Below, in pieces: positions 46,231 through 54,598 of a DNA stretch of 64,000 nt. Positions within the stretch are counted from its first letter, which is position 1; each line of letters opens with the position of its first letter. This stretch comes from an uncultured Polaribacter sp. (GTDB lineage Bacteria > Bacteroidota > Bacteroidia > Flavobacteriales > Flavobacteriaceae). Under the pieces are notes generated by a model. It searched no databases. It was given only the letters and a program-made list of their open reading frames with translations, and was not told the DNA's origin. Made by a program: the position numbers and the translations under genes. Where the stretch lies: assembly GCF_947495205.1 (NCBI RefSeq), contig NZ_CANLXV010000001.1:1-64000 (forward strand). Direction: 5' to 3'.

Positions 46231-48990
46231 TTATAAACTTAAATTTACATTTAAAAAGTAGGTTGCACCTCTACCATACCAATACCTGTTTCCAAAAACT
46301 GGTTTTTCTAATGCTTTATCGTCTCTTAATTGTCTAAAATTTGCGTTTCTACCTTGTTCAAAACCACCAGATATATATGCTGTTCCTAATAAATTATTTA
46401 CAGTTGCAAATACACTAATGTACTTTCCTTTAATTCGCCAAGATTTACCACCAACTATATTTACCACCATATAATTATTAAAACGTTCTTGTTGTAATAA
46501 TTCTCTGGCTAAAGTAGCATCATAATCATTAAATGGTAAACCGTCCGCATCTTCATAGAAATTAGAAGATCTGGTAAGAGGCGCAACATCTACATAAGTA
46601 TTCGCAAAGAAATTTGTTGTAGCACCTACCCACCAATAATTAGGGTCTCTATATTCAAAACCAAAAGAATAAGCATTTTGCGGGCCAGCAGCTAATTTGT
46701 AATTTTCTAATTGTGCTACATAATCTTTAGACCTAAAATTACTATCAAAACCACCATTATTGGCAACATCAGAAGTTAAGTACAAATTTGGATTGTTGCC
46801 ATAAGTAAATTGCCCAATTGAAGCTGCTCCTTTTAGTTTTATAGTGGATGTAATTTGCGCCTCTACCCCTAATTCTATTCCCAAATTATTTTTTTCTATT
46901 CCTGATAAAACTTCTTGCACAAAAGCTGTATTATCTCCACCAACGCCATCTGCAAAATAAAAAGAAATTTCTGTAGCATCTGTAGTATTGGTGTAATATG
47001 CTGTTAATCTAGAGGTAACCATAGGGCTTCTAAAAATATAGCTTAAATCTGCAGTTTTAATCTTTTCGCTTTGCAAATTATCTACAACCGTATTGTTTTC
47101 TCTAGAATTAGAAAACGTATTTCTAATGGTTGGTGCTTGCGTAATATAGCCTGCATTAACATCTATTAAATTACGCCCATTCACTTTATAGGTTACACCT
47201 CCTTTTACACCATAATTAGTGAAATTTACTTCTTCAGATTTTCCTAAAGAAGTATCTACAAATCTTCCATTTTGGTATAAACCTTCTCTTTGACTAAGAG
47301 TTTGGGTAAAACTAACTGCTGTATAGAAGTCTACTTTATGGTACTTAAACTGTGCCTGTGCAAAACTATTAAGCACCTTAGAAGTTAATTTAAAATTGTA
47401 TTTAAAAGTATTGCCAACACCAACTGTTCTATTGGGATTTTGTAAGTTATTTTGTCTTTTATCTATAATAGCAGTATTGTCTGCAAAAGGATTGATATCT
47501 AAATAACCTATACCACCCAACAAATCTATAACTTCTGCAAAATTATGAGAGTTTAGTTTTCTGTATGATAATTTGCCGTTTACGGTAATATTATTATTAA
47601 TTTCTGAAGTAAAAATTGAATTTGCAGTAAATTGTTGGTCGTCATTTCTATCTTCATACAAAACATAAGCAGCATTTTTACCTTCTGATGCTTTGGTAAT
47701 GTTTGCGTCAAAGATAGCATTCCAGTTTAATTGCCCATCATTTTGAAAATCTTGCAGCGCTCTATAAGCACCTTCAAAATTGTTGTTTCTTAAATTAAAA
47801 CTTGGTAAATATTGATAATAAGTAGGACTAGGATTTGCACCCTCATTAAAATCGATACGGCTATTGCCAATTTTACCCATTTGATAAGATACATTGGTTT
47901 GTAAACTTGTTTTGTTAGAAAAATCCCAAAAATGATTAAACATTACAATAGGTTCTGCAACTTCTTTAATTCTAGAATTTACTTTTTTTCCGTTTAAAAA
48001 GCCCCAATAATCATTGTAAGCAATTCCTTTAATATCAAAAACCTCTTGCGTATTTGGTGATGATTTTCCTCTTCTATTTGGTGCAAAAATACCTGTAAAA
48101 GTTATGCTATGTTTGTTGTTAACTTTTTTATCTATGGCTGTAAAAAGGGAATAGGCGTTATAGGAAGTACCTTCATTAAAACCTTCTAAACCAGCTCTTC
48201 TACTTCCAGAAAAACTAAATGCCCAACCACCTTTTAAAATTCCTGTAGCATGAGTAGCCATAACTCTATGCACATAACTTCTGTTAGAAGATGCATACGA
48301 TATTCTTGTGCCCGCTCTTTGTTCTGATGCTCTTGTATTTATATTTGTTGCACCTAAAATGCCGCCAAAAGTATAATTAGAAGGCGCCAAACCATTGCTA
48401 AATTCCTGATTTCTTAACACATCATTTAAACCACCCCAATTGCTCCATTGCGCTCTTCCATCAAAGAGTTTATTCATTTCTACACCATTAATTAACACTT
48501 TACCATTACCAGAATCTAAACCTCTTACTCTAAAAAACGAAGAACTAAATTCAAAAGCGGCTGTTCTTAAAAAAATATCTTTAGTTGCTTGTAAAAGTCC
48601 TGCAATATTATCTGCCGCATTTGCATCATCATTTAACTCATCATCTGTTAATGTTATTAAACTTAAATCTTGTTCTTCTGTTGTGATTTTAGACAATAAA
48701 ACAATACCTAAATCGATTAATTTTCCGGAAGTTAAAATTGGGAAAGTTTGGGTTTCATACCCTTCTTTTTTAATTTCAATCAACAAATTTTTACTGTTAA
48801 AATAATTTACAGCAAAACTACCATCCGCTAAAGTTTGGGTTGTATTTTTTGAGTTTTTAATGTTTACAGTTACATTGCGTAATGGTTTTTCTGTAGTATT
48901 GTCTAAAACCACACCTTTTACAATTTTTTGTGCGTTTGTAGTGGCAAAAAACAGCAACACAAAAATTGTAGATAAAATAACTTTTATCAT
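46231..48990 (-). CDS. TonB-dependent receptor with carboxypeptidase-regulatory-like domain
   Basis: The 919-residue protein has a signal peptide (MIKVILSTIFVLLFFATTNAQ), an N-terminal carboxypeptidase-regulatory-like beta-sandwich (residues 22-95), a plug (about 105-230 with RVRGLDSGNGKVLINGVEMN) and a large barrel with a terminal aromatic strand (YFLNVNLSL). It is paired with the DUF5689 lipoprotein (4-bp gap), a SusC/SusD-like arrangement. A divergent secreted endonuclease-like gene lies 118 bp upstream, so the imported material may be nucleic-acid or phosphoester derived; this is inference. Confidence 0.94.
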   Translation of the reverse strand: MIKVILSTIFVLLFFATTNAQKIVKGVVLDNTTEKPLRNVTVNIKNSKNTTQTLADGSFAVNYFNSKNLLIEIKKEGYETQTFPILTSGKLIDLGIVLLSKITTEEQDLSLITLTDDELNDDANAADNIAGLLQATKDIFLRTAAFEFSSSFFRVRGLDSGNGKVLINGVEMNKLFDGRAQWSNWGGLNDVLRNQEFSNGLAPSNYTFGGILGATNINTRASEQRAGTRISYASSNRSYVHRVMATHATGILKGGWAFSFSGSRRAGLEGFNEGTSYNAYSLFTAIDKKVNNKHSITFTGIFAPNRRGKSSPNTQEVFDIKGIAYNDYWGFLNGKKVNSRIKEVAEPIVMFNHFWDFSNKTSLQTNVSYQMGKIGNSRIDFNEGANPSPTYYQYLPSFNLRNNNFEGAYRALQDFQNDGQLNWNAIFDANITKASEGKNAAYVLYEDRNDDQQFTANSIFTSEINNNITVNGKLSYRKLNSHNFAEVIDLLGGIGYLDINPFADNTAIIDKRQNNLQNPNRTVGVGNTFKYNFKLTSKVLNSFAQAQFKYHKVDFYTAVSFTQTLSQREGLYQNGRFVDTSLGKSEEVNFTNYGVKGGVTYKVNGRNLIDVNAGYITQAPTIRNTFSNSRENNTVVDNLQSEKIKTADLSYIFRSPMVTSRLTAYYTNTTDATEISFYFADGVGGDNTAFVQEVLSGIEKNNLGIELGVEAQITSTIKLKGAASIGQFTYGNNPNLYLTSDVANNGGFDSNFRSKDYVAQLENYKLAAGPQNAYSFGFEYRDPNYWWVGATTNFFANTYVDVAPLTRSSNFYEDADGLPFNDYDATLARELLQQERFNNYMVVNIVGGKSWRIKGKYISVFATVNNLLGTAYISGGFEQGRNANFRQLRDDKALEKPVFGNRYWYGRGATYFLNVNLSL

Positions 48991-49069
48991 AATTCTCTTT
49001 ATTTTTCATTCAATTTAGCACTTAAATTTATACATTTTTTAACAAAAAACCTATTTTATTAGAGATTAT

Positions 49070-49077
49070 TATTTTTG
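49070..49077 (+). promoter_or_regulatory. Putative -7 element of endonuclease-like gene
   Basis: TATTTTTG matches TAnnTTTG, 31 bp before the ATG. No -33 TTG at proper spacing was found. Confidence 0.4.
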
Positions 49078-49108
49078 TTTGATATTTTTACAATAAAAAA
49101 AATAAAAT

Positions 49109-50167
49109 ATGATAAGAAAAACAATTATATTATTTGTATTGCTCTTTGGGATAAACAACACGTTATTTTCTCAAAAAAACAGTAAAAAATACACCATTAG
49201 AACTATTGCTTTTTACAATTTAGAAAACTTATTTGATACCATAAATGATGTTTCTATAAACGATGAAGCAAGCCCAATGATGGAATTAAAAACCAATAGA
49301 TCTAACGTATATTGGCGTAAAATTGAAAATATGGCTTACACCATTTCTCAAATTGGCTTAGAAAAAGCAAAAACTAGTCCTGCAATTATTGGCGTTGCTG
49401 AAGTTGAAAATATAAATGTTTTAGAAGATTTGATAAAATCTGAACATTTGGCCAGTAAAAATTACGGTATTGTGCATTACGATTCTCCTGACAAAAGAGG
49501 AATTGATGTAGCACTGCTTTATCAAAAAAAGTATTTTAAGCCTACATATCATCAAACATTTAACCCTAATATTTATAGAAACAATACAAAAATTTATACG
49601 CGAGATCAACTGCTAGTTTCTGGTTATTTAGATGATGAATTCATTCATATTATAGTAAACCATTGGCCTTCTAGAAGAGGTGGTGAAGCCAAAAGCAGAC
49701 CTTTACGTGAAAAAGCTGCTTATCAAAATTTAAAAATCATAGAAAGAATAAGGGAAAATGAAGCAAATGCTAAAATTTTAAGCATGGGCGATTTTAATGA
49801 TGACCCCATAAACACAAGTTTTAAAAAAGTTTTAAAAACAAAAAAAAGAAAAAGAAATGTTGGTGAAAATGATATTTACAATCCTTACGAAGATTTATAC
49901 AGAAGAGGATTTAACACCTTAGCTTACAGAGATAATTTAAATCTTTTTGATATGATTTTAATTTCTGCGCCGTTATTAAATCAAGAAAAAAAAGATTTTT
50001 CTACTTACAAAATGTACCAAGCTCATATTTTTAACAAGCGCTTTTTAAGTCAGAAAAAAGGAAAATTTAAAGGTTACCCGTTTAGAAGTTTTTCTAATGG
50101 TGGTTTTACAGGTGGTTATTCAGATCACTTCCCTGTGTATTTATACCTAATTAAAGCACAATTTTAA
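49109..50167 (+). CDS. Secreted endonuclease/exonuclease/phosphatase-family protein
   Basis: The 352-residue protein has a signal peptide (MIRKTIILFVLLFGINNTLFSQ) and the complete EEP fold: Asn37 in FYNLENLF, the metal-binding glutamate in IIGVAEVEN (residues 98-100), catalytic His185 in NHWPSRRGGEAKSRP, Asp228 and Asn230 in SMGDFNDDP, and Asp339-His340 in YSDHFPV. The HWPSRRGGEA segment is common in DNase-like members. Export suggests degradation of extracellular DNA or release of phosphate. It is divergent from the TonB receptor/DUF5689 pair. Confidence 0.93.
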   Translation: MIRKTIILFVLLFGINNTLFSQKNSKKYTIRTIAFYNLENLFDTINDVSINDEASPMMELKTNRSNVYWRKIENMAYTISQIGLEKAKTSPAIIGVAEVENINVLEDLIKSEHLASKNYGIVHYDSPDKRGIDVALLYQKKYFKPTYHQTFNPNIYRNNTKIYTRDQLLVSGYLDDEFIHIIVNHWPSRRGGEAKSRPLREKAAYQNLKIIERIRENEANAKILSMGDFNDDPINTSFKKVLKTKKRKRNVGENDIYNPYEDLYRRGFNTLAYRDNLNLFDMILISAPLLNQEKKDFSTYKMYQAHIFNKRFLSQKKGKFKGYPFRSFSNGGFTGGYSDHFPVYLYLIKAQF

Positions 50168-50227
50168 ATAAATCAACTTTAATCTTTTACAAAAAAATTG
50201 ATTGAAATTTAAAACCTTATAAAAAAT

Positions 50228-50785
50228 TTAAAATCCTTTTTTAATTTTCTTGGTCAAATACAAATCTGCAATAGTTGGGTTTTCTGTGCAAGATTTTATT
50301 TGAATAAATTCATCGCCAACTTTTACATTTCCGGTTTGTAAAACTTTAAAATAAACACCGCAAAAAGTAGTGTTCCAAAATTGTTTTACAATTTTCATAT
50401 CATTAAAACGTGCGCCTAATTTATAACAAGGATCTCTTTGAATGGTAGCTTCTAAAATGGTTTCGCCAACTTTAAAGGTATCTCCAGTATGTATATTTCT
50501 TTCATCTAAATCTTTAACAGTTAGGTTTTCTCCAAACATGCCAAAATTAAAATTTACATTTGGGTACTTTTCTTTCCAAAATGCATAGTGTTCTAAAGAA
50601 TAAGCATAAACTGCCTGTAAAATTCCTCCATGATATTTTTTGTCAGAAATTTCATCACCTTTAACCGCTTTACTATTTAAAAATATTGAACCTTCTACAG
50701 GAGATTTGTAAATGCCCGTAAAAAACGTTTTATTTTTAAAAGTTACTTCTTTACGCGCGCCAATATTTGTCGAAATAATTTTCAT
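50228..50785 (-). CDS. MOSC-domain protein (YiiM-like)
   Basis: The 185-residue protein is a single MOSC domain with the conserved cysteine in QRDPCYKLGARF and the GMFGENLT and YKSPVEGSIFL segments. YiiM-type proteins reduce N-hydroxylated bases using a molybdenum cofactor bound through that cysteine. Substrate is not provable from sequence. It is 27 bp after the crotonase gene and probably co-transcribed. Confidence 0.92.
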   Translation of the reverse strand: MKIISTNIGARKEVTFKNKTFFTGIYKSPVEGSIFLNSKAVKGDEISDKKYHGGILQAVYAYSLEHYAFWKEKYPNVNFNFGMFGENLTVKDLDERNIHTGDTFKVGETILEATIQRDPCYKLGARFNDMKIVKQFWNTTFCGVYFKVLQTGNVKVGDEFIQIKSCTENPTIADLYLTKKIKKGF

Positions 50786-50812
50786 GCTATTCTTATAAAA
50801 CTGCTAACGTTA

Positions 50813-51580
50813 TTATTTTTTAAACTTTGCTAATGCAGTTTTGGTAAAATCAGATAAAACTAACGCGCCAGAAACGGCTGCTCTTTCTGCCAAAAGCGTA
50901 TCCCAATTTTCTGTATTTCTCCATAATGCTTTTTTCATTTCTAATAAAGCCGCAGGATTGTAAGACGCTAATTTTTCTGATAAAATTGCTACTTCTTCAT
51001 CTAACTCTTTTGTGTTTTCAAAAACCTTTGCATACAAACCTTTTTCTTTTGCCCAATATGCGTTTTTCCAATTGGTAGCATCTAGCGTAAGTTCTGCTGT
51101 GGCAGCAATTCCCATTTTTCTAGAAACGGCAGGTTCAATTACAAAAGGACCAATACCAATGGTAAATTCAGATAATTTAATAGCGGCTTGTTCCGTTGCC
51201 AAAACATAATCACAAGCGCATGCCAAACCAACGCCACCGCCAACTGTTTTTCCTTGCACTCTGCCAATAACCAATTTTCCACAAGTTCTAATAGCATTAA
51301 TTACGTTTGCAAAACCAGAGAAAAACTGTTTGCCATCTTTTAGGTTAGAAATGGCTACCAATTCATCAAAAGAAGCGCCTGCACAAAAAGCTTTTTCACC
51401 TTCAGATTTTAAAATAATTACACCAACTTCTTCTTTAGCACCAACAGCAATTAATTCTTTGCTTAACCTTTCTAGCAATTCACTAGGAAAAGAATTGCTT
51501 GCAGGATGCCCAAATTCTATTGTAGCTATTCTGTTTTCTATATGTGTATATAAACTTCCGTTTTGTCTTGTGGTGGTCAT
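50813..51580 (-). CDS. Enoyl-CoA hydratase/isomerase-family protein
   Basis: The 255-residue crotonase-fold protein has the oxyanion-hole motifs AFCAGASFDEL and GKTVGGGVGLACACD. In the latter, glycine stands where classical hydratases have the first catalytic glutamate (GGGCELAMMCD in mitochondrial ECH); the second one seems kept in LSEFTIG. The reaction may therefore differ from simple hydration, for example isomerisation or decarboxylation. Substrate unknown. Co-directional with the MOSC gene. Confidence 0.9.
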   Translation of the reverse strand: MTTTRQNGSLYTHIENRIATIEFGHPASNSFPSELLERLSKELIAVGAKEEVGVIILKSEGEKAFCAGASFDELVAISNLKDGKQFFSGFANVINAIRTCGKLVIGRVQGKTVGGGVGLACACDYVLATEQAAIKLSEFTIGIGPFVIEPAVSRKMGIAATAELTLDATNWKNAYWAKEKGLYAKVFENTKELDEEVAILSEKLASYNPAALLEMKKALWRNTENWDTLLAERAAVSGALVLSDFTKTALAKFKK

Positions 51581-51729
51581 AAAATGATTGTTTTTGTAAA
51601 AATAGGGTTTATTCTTAATAATTCCTTTTGAAAATTTATGAAGCGTATTAAAAGGCTAATTTTCATTAACTTCTTTTGATTGAAATTAAAATTATTAAAA
51701 GCCTTATTTGAAAATAGCAAATAGATAAC

Positions 51730-53058
51730 CTATTTAACCAACGGTAAAAATTTACGTCTAAATTTTAATACCAATGGCAAACCTCTTGCAATAATCCAAA
51801 AAGTAAAGGCTATCCAGATAGCAACTAGTTTAAATTCTAAATAATCAAAGATTAAAAGTATGGGAATAAAGACCAAACCTGTTGATAAAATTAAAAGGTT
51901 TCTTAAATATTTCATTTCCCCCATGCCTTTAAACATACCATCAAAAATAAAACTGATTGCATTTATAGGTTGTGTAATTAGTACAATCCAAAAAACGGTA
52001 TAAAACTGTTCTAAAACAATGGCTTCTTTTGTAAAAATAGTTCCTATAAAATTATACAACAATAAACCTATTAACCCCATAACAGCGCCTACAGTTATGC
52101 CATATTTAAATAATTTATTACTTAAATCTAATAATGATTTATAATCTTTAGCACCTAAAAATTTACCTGCCAAAATATTACCTGCACTGGAGTAACCATC
52201 TATCATAAAAGCACCCAAAAGCCAAATATTTAAAGAAATGGTGTATGCTGCAATATATTCTGGCCCATAACCTGTGGCGTAAGAAGTTGCAAAATACAAA
52301 GCTACATTTAAGGCTATGGTTCTTATAAAAAGATTTCCCATCATTCCTAAAAGTCTTTTTATTTCTGGATGAAAGGATAAAGATAATTTTAAAGAAATAT
52401 CTGTTTTTTTTAGCAATAAAATTACGGCAATAACTGCCATAACTATTTGCGCTAAAACGCTTGCATAGGCAGCACCTTCTATATGCATTGCAGGTAGGTA
52501 ACCTTCTATACCATAAACAAAAATAAAATCGAAAATAATATTTACAAAAGCACCAATAATGGCAATTATCATTGGATAAAATGTGTTTTGTAAACCTCTA
52601 AACGTACCAAAAATGGCAAATACAAAAAGCGCAAATGGAAAACCAAAAATACGTATGCTAAAATAACGCATACAATAGTCTAAAATTAATCCAGATGCGT
52701 TATAAAACTGAAAAATTTGTTTAGAAAACGGATAAGTAATTGCTAAAATTAAAACACTACAAAGTACTACAATTGCTATGGCTTGGGCTGGTAATTCTTT
52801 TACTTCGTTTAATTTATTTGCACCTACATACTGAGAAATTATAGAAGAAATAGCACTTCTAATTTGACCAAAAACCCAGATTAACATGCTTATAAATGCA
52901 CCTACAATACCTACAGCTGCTAAACTTTCTGTTGCATTGCTTTCTATATTACCAATTATTGCAGTATCTGTAATAGACAAAACAGGCTCTGCAATACCTG
53001 CAATTAAAGCGGGTATTGCTAACTTATTTATAGATTTAAATGTAATTTTTATTGCCAT
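51730..53058 (-). CDS. MATE-family efflux transporter
   Basis: The 442-residue protein has twelve membrane helices in two pseudo-symmetrical halves. Typical motifs are VLSITDTAIIGN in TM1, GQIRSAISSIISQYVGA in TM2, and ITQPINAISFIFDGMFKGMGEMKY in the second half. It exports cationic drugs or metabolites using a sodium or proton gradient. It is divergent from uspA across a 150-bp region that contains an unusual GC-rich element. Confidence 0.94.
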   Translation of the reverse strand: MAIKITFKSINKLAIPALIAGIAEPVLSITDTAIIGNIESNATESLAAVGIVGAFISMLIWVFGQIRSAISSIISQYVGANKLNEVKELPAQAIAIVVLCSVLILAITYPFSKQIFQFYNASGLILDYCMRYFSIRIFGFPFALFVFAIFGTFRGLQNTFYPMIIAIIGAFVNIIFDFIFVYGIEGYLPAMHIEGAAYASVLAQIVMAVIAVILLLKKTDISLKLSLSFHPEIKRLLGMMGNLFIRTIALNVALYFATSYATGYGPEYIAAYTISLNIWLLGAFMIDGYSSAGNILAGKFLGAKDYKSLLDLSNKLFKYGITVGAVMGLIGLLLYNFIGTIFTKEAIVLEQFYTVFWIVLITQPINAISFIFDGMFKGMGEMKYLRNLLILSTGLVFIPILLIFDYLEFKLVAIWIAFTFWIIARGLPLVLKFRRKFLPLVK

Positions 53059-53087
53059 AACTTAATTTTGTAAAGGTAACTACATTT

Positions 53088-53170
53088 GCGTTAAGGATTG
53101 CAGTGAAAAGCCCACAGTGAGGTACGAACGAGGACTTGTAACGAAAAGCCTGACCCTTGTGGTAACGCCC
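53088..53170. repeat. GC-richer inverted-repeat-bounded intergenic element, probably dispersed
   Basis: The stretch is clearly richer in G and C than its surroundings. It is bounded by GCGTTA (53088-53093) and TAACGC (53163-53168). Inside, GAAAAGCC occurs twice (53105-53112 and 53143-53150), and CAGTG also repeats. Read on the minus strand it runs GGGCGTTACC ... GGGCTTTTCACTGCAATCC ... AACGC, a pattern I recall as a recurrent intergenic sequence in Bacteroidota genomes, though I cannot check this. It lies in the spacer between the divergent MATE and uspA genes. Confidence 0.55.
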
Positions 53171-53190
53171 AAAAAAATTATGTAACTTTG
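53157..53190 (+). promoter_or_regulatory. uspA-like gene promoter
   Basis: TTG (53157-53159), a 23-bp spacer and TAACTTTG (53183-53190) fit the Bacteroidota consensus, 20 bp before the ATG. The -33 part overlaps the end of the GC-rich element. Confidence 0.6.
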
Positions 53191-53210
53191 CAATCTTAAA
53201 TTTTACCGTT

Positions 53211-54002
53211 ATGAAACATATTTTAGTACCTATTGGATCTACAGAAAGTGCACAATCTACCTTACAATATGCAATTGATTTTGCTGCAGATAACAATGCT
53301 AAAATATTTGTTTTTAGAGCATACAATGCACAATCTAAAGCGGGTACAATGGTAAATGTTAGCAACATTATTGCACGCGAAACAAATTTGTATTTAAAGA
53401 CAATGGTAAAGGCTTGTAATACTAATAATGTTGATATTAAGTTAATTGCAGCAAAAGGTGGCGTTATTGATAGTATACAGAATATTGATGCAGAATTGGG
53501 TATTGATTTGGTTATTGTTGGGGCAAAAAGTAATGCTATTAAAGAGGAGCTTTTTTTAGGAAATACGGCTGGAAGCATTGTTAAAAAGAGCGATATTACT
53601 GTTTTAGCAATTCCTGATGGTTATATTTACAAACCTGTTACCACCATTTTAATGGCTACAAAATCTGGTGATATTAGAAGTAAAACAGCTTTAAAACCTT
53701 TGCAATATGTGGTAAAAAAATACAAGGCAAAACTAAATGTTTTACTAGTAAAAACACCAAATTATACAGACGAAGATTTGGTATTGCACCAAGATTTAGA
53801 AGTTATGAAAAGCACCTTAACTGTTACTGAAAACGCAACTACTTTTCAAGGTGTTTTAGAACATTTTAAAACGCATAACCCAGATATGCTATGTGTATTA
53901 AGAAGAAAAAGAGGTTTCTTTAAAAAGTTATGGGAGAAAAACACCATCTTAAAAGAAGAGTTTTATACCAATGTGCCTTTGTTAGTTTTAAGAGGAAAAT
54001 AA
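53211..54002 (+). CDS. Universal stress protein, tandem-domain
   Basis: The 263-residue protein has two USP-like halves. The first is clear: KHILVPIGSTESAQSTLQYA at the start and the nucleotide-binding pattern VIVGAKSNAIKEELFLGNTAGS with VTVLAIP-like strand after it. The second (about residues 145-263) is more degenerate, with FLKTHNPDMLCVLRRKRG. Such proteins bind ATP and respond to starvation or envelope stress. It stands as a single-gene unit with its own promoter. Confidence 0.9.
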   Translation: MKHILVPIGSTESAQSTLQYAIDFAADNNAKIFVFRAYNAQSKAGTMVNVSNIIARETNLYLKTMVKACNTNNVDIKLIAAKGGVIDSIQNIDAELGIDLVIVGAKSNAIKEELFLGNTAGSIVKKSDITVLAIPDGYIYKPVTTILMATKSGDIRSKTALKPLQYVVKKYKAKLNVLLVKTPNYTDEDLVLHQDLEVMKSTLTVTENATTFQGVLEHFKTHNPDMLCVLRRKRGFFKKLWEKNTILKEEFYTNVPLLVLRGK

Positions 54003-54029
54003 TTTTTTATTGGGATTATTTTTAGTTTA

Positions 54030-54590
54030 TTAGACTTTGTTTTTACTTACATGATATGCATTTAACGCTTTTTCTGAAATTAAAACAGTACCCATAATTA
54101 CCAAGCTTATAACCCAACTATTTACCAATTGCTTTTTTAATATACTTGCCAACACAAAGCCTAAAGCCAAAGCAATTAAAAGTAAGCTGGTGTTTTTTAG
54201 CCACTTTATTTTAGCTGATTTTATTAAGGTTGCATTTTTTAGCTGAAAAGATTCGTTTTTATGAATATAGTTGTCTAAATTTCTTATAAAATCTTGATAT
54301 TGCTTGGTAAAAGCTATAGGTGTTAAGGCACCAAAACCTGCATCTATAACTTGGTAATGTATTTGTACTTTTTGCTGTTCTAAAAAATGGACTGTAATTT
54401 TTGATGGTAGACTTAAAAAATTCATCTTATAACTGTTTAACCAAGTACTTTTATTCTCAAAAATAATTTTTTGGTTTTCTTCTGTGGCTATCTTAAAATT
54501 ATAGTTTTTAAAATAGTTTAAAATCTTAGTTCTAGTTACTGAATCGTTTTTAGATACCAAATTAAAAAATTCGCTGTATTCTTTCATCAT
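54030..54590 (-). CDS. Hypothetical membrane protein downstream of addB-like gene
   Basis: The 186-residue protein has a soluble N-terminal part of about 120 residues and two membrane helices (about 128-148 and 155-172). I recognise no domain. Its start lies 8 bp after the addB-like stop, so the two are probably co-transcribed, but nothing in it suggests a role in DNA repair. A second ATG one codon later is possible. Confidence 0.75.
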   Translation of the reverse strand: MMKEYSEFFNLVSKNDSVTRTKILNYFKNYNFKIATEENQKIIFENKSTWLNSYKMNFLSLPSKITVHFLEQQKVQIHYQVIDAGFGALTPIAFTKQYQDFIRNLDNYIHKNESFQLKNATLIKSAKIKWLKNTSLLLIALALGFVLASILKKQLVNSWVISLVIMGTVLISEKALNAYHVSKNKV

Positions 54591-54598
54591 AAAACATT

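Noticed and set aside
53036..53578. 180-codon minus-strand frame overlapping uspA
   Set aside because: It lies antisense to the universal stress protein and across the MATE/uspA spacer, with no domain; the plus-strand gene has clear family motifs.
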